A stretch of DNA of 64,000 bases from Macrotrachela quadricornifera (lineage: Eukaryota; Rotifera; Eurotatoria; Philodinida; Philodinidae), in NCBI GenBank assembly GCA_022393335.1, contig JAJEKB010021302.1, forward strand, positions 1,317,202 through 1,381,201, written 5' to 3'. Positions 11,044 to 21,896 of the stretch are shown here, piece by piece; position 1 is the first letter of the stretch; each line of letters starts with the position of its first letter. A program made the translations under genes and the position numbers. The notes under the pieces are model-generated. The model searched no databases and was not told where the DNA came from. It saw only the letters and a list, made by a program, of their open reading frames with translations.

Positions 11044-13343
11044 GATAATATAATAAACAAGTGAATAAAATTCGATTTTTCACGATAGATTTTATTTATT
11101 TCATAAAGTTTTTTATTGTCAGTGATACCTTATTAATAAGCCAACAAATATTGTTTGATTTCTTTTTCAAAAAAATAATTTAATGTTTGTTTTTTCTCTA
11201 ATTTTCTCTTCGTAGAAATAAGTTTTAATATAAAAAAACTAGTTGAAGATGATTAAATCTAGTGTATAAATAAAGAAGATTTTTATAAAATTTTTATATA
11301 ATGTTGATGAATATATAGATCTTTATAAATATATTATCTATTCCCTCGACTGTAGTGAGGTTCATATGAACAAAAAAATAGTTTGTAGGTTTGTGTCAAG
11401 GTCAAAGATAAAAAGAACACTAACACTAAAATTCCTCAAAACCTCACGAAGTCTTTCACTATATTCTGATGGCATCTGTAGGTCCTCAAGTCCTATATTA
11501 CCATAAATCGTATTGAACAATGTTTTGCAAAACTGATTGATTGATTTTCTCAACAAATCAGATCTTGGAAGTGTTTTAGTTCGATATCAGTCGAAAGAAA
11601 CATTATGATTCCTTATGCAGTAATGAGTAATTCGCTGGGATCTTTCAAAAAAGAATGTTTTATACTAAACAAATTTATTAAAAAGATCAAATAGTTTTTT
11701 TTCCGAATATTATCATTTAAGCAGTAAGGTTAGAATTACTTATTGTTATAAAATTGTTCGATCAGCTCTTTCCATATTGGAACATAGAAAAAAAAATAGT
11801 TCTATCTTCCGAAGTCGACGGTTAAGTGAGCTGAATCGATGAATGTTGCTTCACTATTAATTAACATTTTTGGTTTGAGAAGATTTTTCAAAGTTTTCTA
11901 GTATTTTATTATTAGTTTTGTAGAAAATTGTCTGTAAATACAATTTCATATTTAAAAAGTTCAAAAATGATTAATGCTAATCAATGATAGTGTAATGGGA
12001 AAAATTAAATATTTACAGTATTAAAATAAATCGAAACAAACTGTTTTTTAAATTATTTGATAGTGCTGTTCAAGCTCTATCTAATGGTATATTCATTTAC
12101 TTTCAATAATTCGATGTTGGGGAGAATATGCAACAAAACTTACTCGTATTTACGCAATTTTCGCTATTATTCTTTTGTTTACGATCAAAGTGAATACGAT
12201 ATTCGGAATCAGTATCAAAAATGAATTCAGAAAACATATTTTTTCACTAAAATCGAATGTCTAGGAAGCTCATAGCCGAAATCATATTTGCAAAAGTTGA
12301 GGGGAATATACGGACATGATTTTGACAGAATTATTTTGTAAGAAAAAAATATTTTTTCTGGATTCATTTTTGATGCATTAATAATTAAAATGTACTTATA
12401 GAAATCATTTTTGAACTTCGCAAATATGAAATTGTATCTACAGATAATTTTCTACAAAACTAATAATAATAAACTCATGAAAAACTTAAAAATTTTTAAA
12501 AAATGCTTGCAATGTATTTGTCGATTTTAAAAAAAAACATCAAAAAACTAAAATTATATAAAATTTCGTATAGAAATATATAAATAATCAAATACAATAA
12601 AGAGAGGGTGAGAGTGAGGATGTAGAACAGCAATGGTTACTTTCACCTACAGCCCCATGCTTTTAAAAACCTCTTTAGGAAACATCATGCTTCGAAAAGA
12701 ACAAAACTTGGGTTTTTAATCTGAAGTTTTGCTAAAATAAAAGTCTTATCTGGACTTACCTGCAGAGGTGCAGAATCTACCCGTGTGCGCGACCGATCGG
12801 TCAGGAAAAATTTTTAAAAAATATGTGTCAGAAGTGCAAAATCTATCTATCTGCACGATTGATCAATAGGCGAAAATTTTTATTTTTACGGCAGATTCTA
12901 CACTTCTGCTTGTCTGCGCGAAGAAATTTGGGAGTTTTAGACAATGTTTCGTCAAAATAGAACGGTTCCATTATATACGTTCTTTTCCATATAGAATACA
13001 TATTTTGAGATGTATTTTATGTCGATGAAACTTTGTCTAAAACTTTTGAGTGTCTTCGTGCAGACTAGTCTAGTTGAGATCTTTATTTTGACGAAACTTC
13101 AGATTGAAAATCAAATTTTTGTTTTTTTTTTAAGCATGAGGCCCCTACAGGGATTTTTAAAAACCTGATACATTGAAAAAGGTGGTAGTTCTGTTAAAAT
13201 TTACTATTAACTCGAATCTCTCTCAGTTATGTAATAGGACATCGTGTACTATCTGATTATAAAAGGTTCATTGAAATTGGAGGATACATTTGGGAAGATT
13301 TCCTCCTAAGTAGAAAAACGATCGATGGAAGATATTATGAATC
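11044..13343. other. non-coding; two older imperfect inverted repeats
   Basis: No gene recognised. One imperfect inverted repeat has arms at about 11895-11973 and 12404-12473 (both contain TTTTGTAGAAAATT and GTAAATACAATTTCATAT in opposite orientation). A second has outer arms at about 12655-12760 and 13070-13160 (AAGCATG, AAACTTCAGATTG and their complements). Tips and target duplications cannot be defined; both are probably eroded foldback elements. Confidence 0.5.
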
Positions 13344-13345
13344 TA

Positions 13346-13737
13346 CTATCGGAATTTTTAAAGAAGACCGGTGGAAGAAAGGTTTATAGCTCCTGAACGG
13401 AAAGTCGTAGCGACCTGCGGTTTTCACCAATCAATAGACGACGGGTGGGGGTACAGGCCTATGTGGAAGGGTGACCTCCCCAGCTACTTTTTGACACCAG
13501 CTATGGTCTACAAAATTAGGGACATATTAGCGAATACTTAAGGGGACATTTTTTTCGCAGAGTATATACCCCGACATGCCCTCTTCAAAATGGAATCTAA
13601 GCAATTTCTTGATTTTGCTTCCTTGAACGACTATACAGCTTTTAAAAGTGAAATTTCATACAATACACTTTTTGCTGAAAAACAAAAAAACACTTCGAAT
13701 ATAGGTTTTCGACTATGCTTATCAACATAAAAGAGTA
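13346..13737 (+). repeat. left terminal inverted repeat of the IS630-type element
   Basis: Runs from CTATCGGAATTTTT to CTTATCAACATAAAAGAG and matches the complement of 17149-17539 with few differences. It has a GC-rich core (CGACGGGTGGGGGTACAGGC). Such long terminal repeats are unusual compared with the tens of bases common in Tc1 elements. Confidence 0.85.
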
Positions 13738-13953
13738 TATTTGGATAAGAATTTGTAGTTTTATCTAGCGCTCATGATTACAAAGACATGAAAATGCTTA
13801 CTTTTGAGTTTGTCTGATAAGCAGAATCTATATTCGTTACGATCTACCTGATTCTATCGTCTTTTTTTAAATAAGAATTTTAGAACAACAGAGATTTTAT
13901 TACCTGCATCAAAAATAAACTTAACTATAAAAAAAGAACAAATACAAAAAGAA

Positions 13954-16703
13954 CTATTGTTCTACATCTTCCTCGCTGCTATCAGAATCTGTTTCTTCAC
14001 TGTCAGATTGTAAATGCGGTTCCACATCTTCTTCCATTATCTCATCTGCTGTTTTATACATCTCTTCGACTTTATAAACATGATCAAAATATGAGCTTGA
14101 AAGTTTGTCGTCCATTGCCACCATAAACTGTTCAATCAATTGTTTTACATCATCTTGACGAAATGTTGTATTTTGATCACGAACAAACTGTTTAAGATTA
14201 TTCCATGAGAGTTCGATTGGATTAAGACTACAGTGCAGTTTTGGAAGACGAATAATTTCTATATCGTATTTCTTTGCAATACGATCGCTCTATTCAACAA
14301 AACAAAGAGGAAAGTTAGGCTTCGAAAAACTCAAAACAATGTTTAAAAAAGTAGCTTACCATATATTCTTTACGTGGACAGTTTGTACATACAAGCTGTA
14401 GCAGTTGAGCTTTAATGTATTTTTCTGGAAAATGAATTTTACGATCTTGAAGCCATCTTTGAATTTCGACTTTTGTCGAAGAACGCTTTGGAATGATTGA
14501 TTCTTCCGTGAGTTTATTGTGCCACGTTGCATTATCCAAACAAATAGCAATCCTTTCCTTTTCGCCTATGAAAAACGTGTAAAATATCAATCATCGAAAA
14601 TTCGGTTTAGAATGTCTTAACTCACCAATCTCCTCTCTTAATGTTGCACAAGTTGAATCTAACCATAAAAGAAAATGCTCTGAATCCATATTATGATTTT
14701 CAGTGCACGACCATATATCAACTGATGGAACATGATAACCTTCAACGCTTATAAGTGCAGACACCGCTAAGCGAGATCCTATAAATGAGGAAAGTAGTAA
14801 TATATGAGAGAATGATTTATGAGTGGCGGCATAAATTACCTCTTCCTCCTCCTTTTTTAATTTCTCCTTTGCCTTCTAAAGTCCAAATGAATCTCTTGAC
14901 CTCTCGAAGGTTCAACGACGTTTCATCATGATAATACAAATGAACCTTTTCTTTTCTTAATTCGTCAACAGCTTGAAAATATTTTGCTCTTGCTGCTACA
15001 AAAGCTTGCGAATCTAAGGGAATTTTTACTGTTGATGTTCGTTGATAAATGAAGCCAAGCTAAGAAATCGAAAAAACAGTTTGATGTTTTCTTTTCTTTC
15101 TTGTATACGTCGGAACAGATACTTCACTTACATTTTTCATTTTTTTACGTAACGTACTTGCAGAACGAATAGGAAAGTCTTCATATTGTTCTGTCAATCT
15201 TTTCAGCAATTTATCAGAAGTTGGGTATATTTTTTCTTGAATTAATTTATGAAATTCAACTCTAATTACATCTTTTCCTTGTTCCGATAGAACTATCTTT
15301 CGATGTCCCGAATGCACTAAAAGAACAATAAACTTTTTTACTGTTTAAATAGTAGAATAAATCGTTTACTTTTCTTCCGAGGAGGTAATGCCTGAGGAAT
15401 AGGTAGATTGACTTTATTTGATGAAGAAGCAGCCGAGGTGGTATGTCGACGACAAAGAATTTTCGCTGGTGGAGTAGAACCTGACGATTGACGATGTTTG
15501 GACGTTGGCAGTGAGATGGTGCGACTACGAAGATCTCGAACGTTTATAACTATTTCACTTTGATCTTTTGTTTCTTGTTGTTGTTCGTTTATTTGTTGGT
15601 CTCTTAATTGGTGTAATTCCTGCTTTAATCTGCAGACAGATTTTTCAGAAATATCTAACATTTTAACAAGACAATCGTTAACATTGTAGAGAGGAATTAT
15701 TGGACCATTTTTTTCATTTTCAACAAAATTAATAATATGAAACATTACTTAGGGTATACCAAAAGTAGTGAGCCTGATACTTTATTCTTGTATCGAAGGC
15801 TTGGAGAAATTTTCTTTTTTTACCAATAGATAGAGCGTGTTTCACTCTATTTTTCTATACTATTTGATCAATATGAAACTGTTATCATAATAATAAAATT
15901 TCGATAAGATCGGTTTCTGTCGCATATGTGCTGGTAGCATGAAACCTCGTGTGTATTTTTGGAATAACTTTTCATAGAAACAATATAGAGAACTACGGTT
16001 TTCGCCGTTGGAAAGAGGAGATGAAGTCGCATCGAACCATACATTATCAATTTTTCTAACATGATTTCTGACGGCTTTTTTATTCTATTTTCTAACCGTC
16101 GGACAAACGCTTGTTTCATGAAAAAAAGAAAAAGCAAAAAATTTGATAGAATATCCTAGTAGAGATTCGTCTAGAATAGGTATTATCCATAAATAATTAA
16201 ATTTAAAGAGCTGAGTCTTACGCAGTTTGTAGATCTTCGATTAACGGTTTAAATGTGAACACGATTATTGACAATTTACTATAAACAACTCATGCAATAG
16301 ATTTGCTCTTTAAAAGGTGAGCTAAAACCTTACAAAAAGCAGGTTAGAAAAATCAGTAATACATAGCTTGATGCGTCTTCATCTCCTCTTTCCAACGGCG
16401 AAAACCGCAGTTCTCTATCTTGTTATCATCAAAAGTTATTCCAAAAATACTCACAAGCACTCATGCTCATGCTACCAGCGTATATGCGACAAACACAGAT
16501 TTTATCGAAATTTTATTATTATGATAACAGTTTCATATTGATCAAATAGTATAGAAAAATAGAGTGAAACACGCTCTATCTATTAGTAAAAAAAGAAAAT
16601 TTCTCCAAGCCTTCTATACGAGAATAAAGTATCAGGCTCACTACTTTTGGTATGCCCTAAGTAATTGCTTTAATTCCTGAGAAAACTCATAACCTTTTGG
16701 CAT
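13954..16703 (-). pseudogene. IS630/Tc1-type DDE transposase, multi-exon, disrupted
   Basis: The gene starts at ATG 16703-16701 (MPKGYEFSQELKQL), is interrupted by a foldback at 15748-16661, and continues in frame at 15745. Four introns remove cleanly: 15369-15317 (53 bp), 14839-14779 (61 bp), 14625-14566 (60 bp) and 14359-14290 (70 bp). Catalytic residues are visible: first Asp in YHDETSLN, second Asp in CLDNATWHN, Glu in LNPIELSWNNLK. The Asp-to-Glu spacing is about 83 residues, far longer than the 34 of classical mariners, as in a known animal IS630-related group with an inserted KxxIQxWL helix. The C-terminus is acidic and Ser-rich (SDSEETDSDSSEEDVEQ). A TAG at 15062-15060 stops exon 2. 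Two independent lesions make it a pseudogene. Confidence 0.88.
15748..16661. mobile_element. TA-flanked foldback MITE inserted in the transposase gene
   Basis: Tips read CTTAGGGTATACCAAAAGTA and, from the other end, CTTAGGGCATACCAAAAGTA. TA flanks both sides (15746-15747 and 16662-16663). The arms, about 300-390 bp, are near-complementary. Removing the element and one TA rejoins the transposase frame (QL followed by MFHIINFVENE), which fixes the insertion boundaries exactly. A partial second copy lies at 24214-24857. Confidence 0.9.
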
Positions 16704-17148
16704 TATGAATGAACTATTTATCAAAAATAGAATAATATATACTTATAAAAGAAAAGACTAAAACTATTTTCATACATACGTATATTGTTAATTCTTATTT
16801 CGATGTGATTAAGAGAAAACGTCTGCTTTTATTTAATAAAAAAACTGAGGTATTTATATGTCGCTAGACACCTCGACCTGGAACATAGTGCACTCATATA
16901 TTAGTGATGACAAATAGTAAGATCTAAGTGATATCATCTAGGATGAACCTCGAGAAGATATTACATCCATTTACATCCAGGACAACATTGTAATTTGATC
17001 CAGCGATCGGATTATAATATATATCTTTTTTTTTCTTTTGTCTTCTCTTCTCTTCTATTTTCTCTTCCTTCATTCTCGCATAACATGTAAACATGCTCTT
17101 ATTCGAAGAGAAATATCATGTTTGGAATCATAAATTTCAAAGAAAATA

Positions 17149-17539
17149 AACTCTTTCATGTTGATAAGCATAGTCGAAAACCTATATTCGAAGTGTTTTT
17201 TGTTTTTCAGCAAAAAGTGTATTGTATGAAATTTCACTTTTAAAAGCTGTATAGTCGTTCAAGGAAGCAAAATCAAGAAATTGCTTAGATTCCATTTTGA
17301 AGAGGGCATGTCGGGGTATATACTCTGCGAAAAAAATGTCCCCTTAAGTATTCGCTAATATGTCCCTAATTTTGTAGACCATAGCTGGTGTCAAAAAGTA
17401 GCTGGGGAGGTCACCCTTCCACATAGGCCTGTACCCCCACCCGTCGTCTATTGATTGGTGAAAACCGCAGGTCGCTACGACTTTCCGTTCAGGAGCTATA
17501 AACCTTTCTTCCACCGGTCTTCTTTAAAAATTCCGATAG
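17149..17539 (-). repeat. right terminal inverted repeat of the IS630-type element
   Basis: Complement of 13346-13737 with few mismatches; ends at CCGATAG followed by TA. The interval 16704-17148 between the transposase start and this repeat presumably holds the element's promoter, but no motif is clear. Confidence 0.85.
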
Positions 17540-17541
17540 TA

Positions 17542-18055
17542 GTTCTTTGTTAAACTGAAATAACTATCGCTGAAAATTATATGTTCATCTATCAGTGTAC
17601 GATATCGAATAGCTGTAATAAAATTTACAAACAAGGTCAACATATATGTGATAATCGATGGATGTTACGGACTGGTGAAGACTGATCAAAATACGACAAT
17701 TCACTGGGCAAATCCAATTGTCACTGATCATTCGTAATAAAATACTGACCATTTAATTTGTACCCGTTTTTTTTATTCACGTTGTATGATGTCATTGAAT
17801 AATAGCATGAAAAAAGAAGAATATGTGAGAAAAAAGTTACAAATTAGATGACAAGTGAGGCAAATTATCACCTTACAAATCAGAAGAGTTTAGGATAAAG
17901 CAAACATTTTCTCTATTGAAAAACAGATGCGACAACATATGTTTCGCGCTCCTTCAAAGGTTAAATTGATGAACATTTAACTCTTTTAGAAAATAACAAT
18001 TCTTGTTCTCATTATTAATAAAAACGTTGTCTAGTATCGTTTTTTTCGAAAATTT
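17542..18055. other. intergenic, no gene seen
   Basis: AT-rich sequence between the transposon and the 3' end of the permease gene. It should contain the permease 3' untranslated region; no further feature is recognisable. Confidence 0.5.
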
Positions 18056-18912
18056 TTAGTGTGAAGATACTGGCGGACCGTGGAAATGTTTTTTACCCCA
18101 TACAATATACCATAAAATGCTAATTACAGTAAAGAAAATGAACAATACACTGGCATAATTCATAGTCGAAGGTGTTACAGGTATTGCTGTTGGCATCGTA
18201 AATATTATGATAGCAAAGGGAATCCAAAGAATCGTAATAATATTAATGACATAGCCAAATTTGCCAAGATGAAATGGGGCATGATCGACTAAATGACGTC
18301 CTCGAATGAGAAGCACAAAAATAGGTAATGCATAAGATGCAGAAAGACATATTGTAGCAACACCAGTAAATGCGTTAAATGCAGCTGAAGATCCAAGATA
18401 AATGAGACCAAGAAGACCTTGAATTAATGTTGATAATAGTAAAGCATAGAGTGGAATATCCAATCGTTTGTTTACTTTTGACCATATATTCGATCCAGGT
18501 ACAGCACCATCTCGACTAAATGNNNNNNNNNNGTAATAGGTGACCATTTCGCGTTTGCCAACATTGCTGACCAGTAATAGACACCTCCTGAAGTTGGATA
18601 TGCTGAACAAATTTCTGCTAGACTTGCAGCAATACATATTGATATAATAGTGAGTAATATCCAACCATAGAAAATGGTCACTGGTCCACCATTAGTCAGA
18701 CCCATAGACAGAGTTACTGACTCACCAGTAGGTACACCCATAATCGCAAATGATAGTCCCAGTACAGATAAAAGAGATAATGAACGAGATAATTCAGGTT
18801 TGTAGCCCATTGCAGCAAGTTGAGCATCGTCTTTTTCGCTACTTTTCCTTTTTATAAGACCAATATTTTCACTATGGTCGTCATTAAGTGATTCTTGAGT
18901 GGTTGATGACAT
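18056..18912 (-). CDS. amino-acid/choline/GABA permease (APC superfamily), with assembly gap
   Basis: Two open segments in the same protein are separated by ten Ns. The N-terminal part (18912-18533) begins MSSTTQESLN and shows the APC signatures LSLLSVLGLSFAIMG, GGPVTIFYGW and the helix ending AYPTSGGVYYWSAMLA. The C-terminal part (18522-18056) has FSRDGAVPGSN, PLYALLLSTLIQGLLGLIYLG, a further helix pair and a short tail. About 285 residues are present, against roughly 500-550 for the fungal ACT group (choline, GABA and polyamine permeases), so the middle helices are missing. The likely cause is the gap rather than deletion. The substrate cannot be predicted. The family is common in fungi, plants and bacteria and sparse in animals, so horizontal acquisition is plausible but inferred. 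TTTTTTTTTTAG just before GGAATG is a good splice acceptor. Confidence 0.82.
18523..18532. other. assembly gap (10 Ns)
   Basis: Ten unknown bases lie inside the permease. The protein on the two sides is separated by several transmembrane helices in related permeases, so the true gap is probably several hundred bases. Confidence 0.95.
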
Positions 18913-19144
18913 TCCAATCTAAAAAAAAAACTAACAGATAATAATAGCTGTTTTCGATACTTCTTAACAACAAGGAGTTTAGTGAGGTTTAATTTTATGC
19001 TAGCTGATCTATCTAAAAAACAAAGTTTCTTTAATTTTGAGTCTATACTTTTCTCTCTTTGATTCTTGTTTCATTACATTGGTAATTTTAAACTAAATTT
19101 TTTTTATAAACTAAAACAAATAAATTTCCTTAAACATTGAGGCG

Positions 19145-20665
19145 GAAATGATTGGGCATATATACTGATTGGAAAAGAGAACAAAGGTTGTTTGGCAATA
19201 TATTAGACAAATTAATGAAATAACTCTGAACGAAATAAAAGGAAACTTGTTCAACATACAATATTCATTAGTATCTAAATCAACAGTATGTCCTCATCTT
19301 CATGAATATGGCTATAAGAATATTTTGTTAAAGGGTAACCAAATGTTAATACTTGAAGTAAAAAAGACGATGTCTACAGTGGGCTAAATAGCATAAAAAT
19401 GATGGTTTTACGCGCACAATATTCAGAAATGAAACTTCGTTTCAGCTTTTTTGTAATACTGTCTGTTTCTCGTTAAAACACATACCTAAAAATGATCAAA
19501 AAGTTCATACTTAGTTCTGATGAAAAGTTCTAAGAAGAATAAATAAAAATCTAGAGATTCAGATATATTTTTGGTTTGTTTTATCAAATATTAAGGATAG
19601 TTGCCGGTAGCGACGTAACCACAATACTAGTGTCGTCTTATTTTGGGTAGGCATTAATAGGTACCACCACCTTCTATTTCCCACTCAAAACAAGAGGAAC
19701 GCAAGTGTTTAATCATGTTTCATTTGTTTTAAAACTTTGCCAAAATTTTCTTCTTGAATGTCAGTTGCATTCTAGCACTACTAAATATGGGACATGAATT
19801 TATTTTAGCTTGGTCACTCTTAAGTCAGTTAGTTTCAGTTAAGAAGATTCAAAATGAATCATCTAACACTTTTATTCATGACAATAGATTTTAATTAAAA
19901 TTTGAAGATGATATATTCTTTAACTCAAATAATTCTGAATGTAGGAAAGGGCAAGACTATAGAGTAAAAGTACGTTATTTGAAAATTATTCGAAACATTT
20001 TCTTAATGAAATATGGAAACAAATTAATCATTGATGACTTCATACTTATTCAATATTATTAATTATATGATAGAAGAAAGTATTGATATAATGTCGTATA
20101 CGCCATATTCGATAGGCCTAATACTATAGAATTCTTGACTAACTAATTCTATCAAAGGTAGTTTAAGTAATAAAATAAGTGAAACTTGATTAGTTTATAC
20201 AGTTTCCAAGGTACTTAAAAATTTTTTAAGAATTGATCTTGAAATAAATATTACTGTCAATTATCTCCTTATCTTTAGATTTTTATTTAATGTTCTTAGA
20301 ACTTGTAGTTAGACCTAAGTATGTGGAATGTTGTTAGTGTCAAATGTATGCTGTCTTATCACGCATTCAGATGCAATCTTAATAGTATATATTATATTGA
20401 TATACTTGAAAATTATCTTTTTCCTGGTGTTAAACGTAAGTAACAAATAGAAACGACCTGATATTGGTGTACTACTATTCATTTTAGAACGATTTCGTCA
20501 AAATTGACATCTAAAAATGGACAACGACTCGAAACATCGAAGTAACATCTGTAAGCAATTCTTGAATAATGATTTACCGAAACTATTAGATTGGACTTGT
20601 AATAGTCCTGATGCAAATCCTCTCGAGAATTATTGGTCGATTATAAAATACATGAAACAATTTTA
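19145..20665 (+). pseudogene. Tc1/mariner transposase relic in two pieces
   Basis: The first piece (about 19169-19500) reads KRTKVVWQYIRQINEITLNE and later HKNDGFTRTIFRNETSFQLF, the Tc1 helix-turn-helix region and the start of the DDE domain, with a stop and frame slips. The second (about 20515-20660) reads QDNDSKHRSNICKQFL, LPKLLDWTCNSPDANPLENY: the second Asp and the Glu (NPLE) of the Tc1 catalytic triad. About 1 kb of unrelated sequence separates the pieces. Clearly inactive. Confidence 0.8.
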
Positions 20666-20860
20666 ATGTGACAAATATAAGGAAAAATACTGATTTTCAA
20701 GTTTTTTGATAAACAATTGTATATCTTTAGAATTTCAGAAATATCTACCCAAAGAATCTTTTTTACTATTTTATTCACTCCCTTTTTGTTTTTGTTAATA
20801 TTTATATATTTCTAGTATATCTTCTTTCATCAGTCTATTTAAAATAATCTTAAATTGAAA

Positions 20861-21245
20861 AAAAAAACAGTATCAGTTTAGTTCTATTCTATCTTTATTT
20901 CAAGGCATTATTGGGAACGAAGTAGTATGTTTATTGCTAAACTAACTTAAATATTCATATACATACCTTATATTATTGATGAAAATCCACTGTTATATTA
21001 GTTAGGATTGATTGTTTTGCAAATATGATATTCACCGCATAACGATATATGTTTGTAGCATACAATCAACCTTTTAATATGATGGGTTAAAAAAATCAAT
21101 GAAGCATGAATAAGTGAGAAAAGGACAGAAAAAAAAACGCTCGTTACCTTCATTTTCTCTACATAGAACATAGTGAAGAACAAAATCACGTCGAAATAAA
21201 TGATTTGTTTTTACTCTTATTATATATTCAAACATTAAAGTGAAT
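20861..21245. repeat. direct repeat, copy 1 of the P450 upstream region
   Basis: Begins ACAGTATCAGTTTAGTTCTA and matches 23436-23805 over about 370 bp in the same orientation, with substitutions and small indels (shared: TATGTTTATTGCTAAA, CTTATATTATTGATGAA, ACGCTCGT, AACATTAAAGTGAA). Copy 2 lies directly upstream of the P450-like gene; here no gene follows. Confidence 0.8.
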
Positions 21246-21896
21246 AATTAATATAGAGAGTTAACTCAAAACTCATCGAACTGAGAAATAAATCAATTGA
21301 ATTTTAATGTTATTATTCAAACTAATTAATTTCCACATTCATACTTGTCTAATAATGTTCAATCCATTTGAAAATTTTTCGGGGTTAAACGCATTAAAAC
21401 ATGTATCAGATGCGTCTCCCAGAGGAAGTACTGAAAATGTTCCAGCTGGGTATCCAATATGAGTACTTCATAAATTTTCAGTAGTTATACTGATAGAGGC
21501 AGTTGCATCTGTAATTTTACCGGGAAAATTCCTACAGGATATCCAAGATATGTCATCATCGTCTATGATATTTATTTGATTTTTATAGATACATTTAGTG
21601 AAGTTAGAACATAAGACGTTAGATTTTTCTTTTAATAAGATAATCTTTTAGAACTTATTTAAAATGAAATTAAATACATAAAATATCCTAAATCTCCTGA
21701 AATATTACTTAATAATTTATACTGGTGATAATTTTCGAACAATAGATTATAGTTCTTCAACGAAGGATAACATTAATTTCGTTTTCGAGTCAAAGTCTTT
21801 TATTGAAACAAAAAGAGAAAAATACAAGCAGGACATGAATAATAATATTACAAGTAGAACTAAAGAAAAAGAATTGTATAATTAATGATTGAGATA

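Larger units (their letters stand above)
13346..17539. mobile_element. IS630/Tc1-type transposon with ~390-bp terminal inverted repeats
   Basis: The outermost bases are CTATCGGAATTTTTAAAGAA on both strands, flanked by TA at 13344-13345 and 17540-17541, the target used by Tc1/mariner/IS630 transposases. The two terminal repeats (13346-13737 and 17149-17539) are almost identical. Inside lies a multi-exon DDE transposase gene on the minus strand, disrupted by a foldback element and by a stop, so this copy should be inactive although its ends are intact. Confidence 0.88.
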
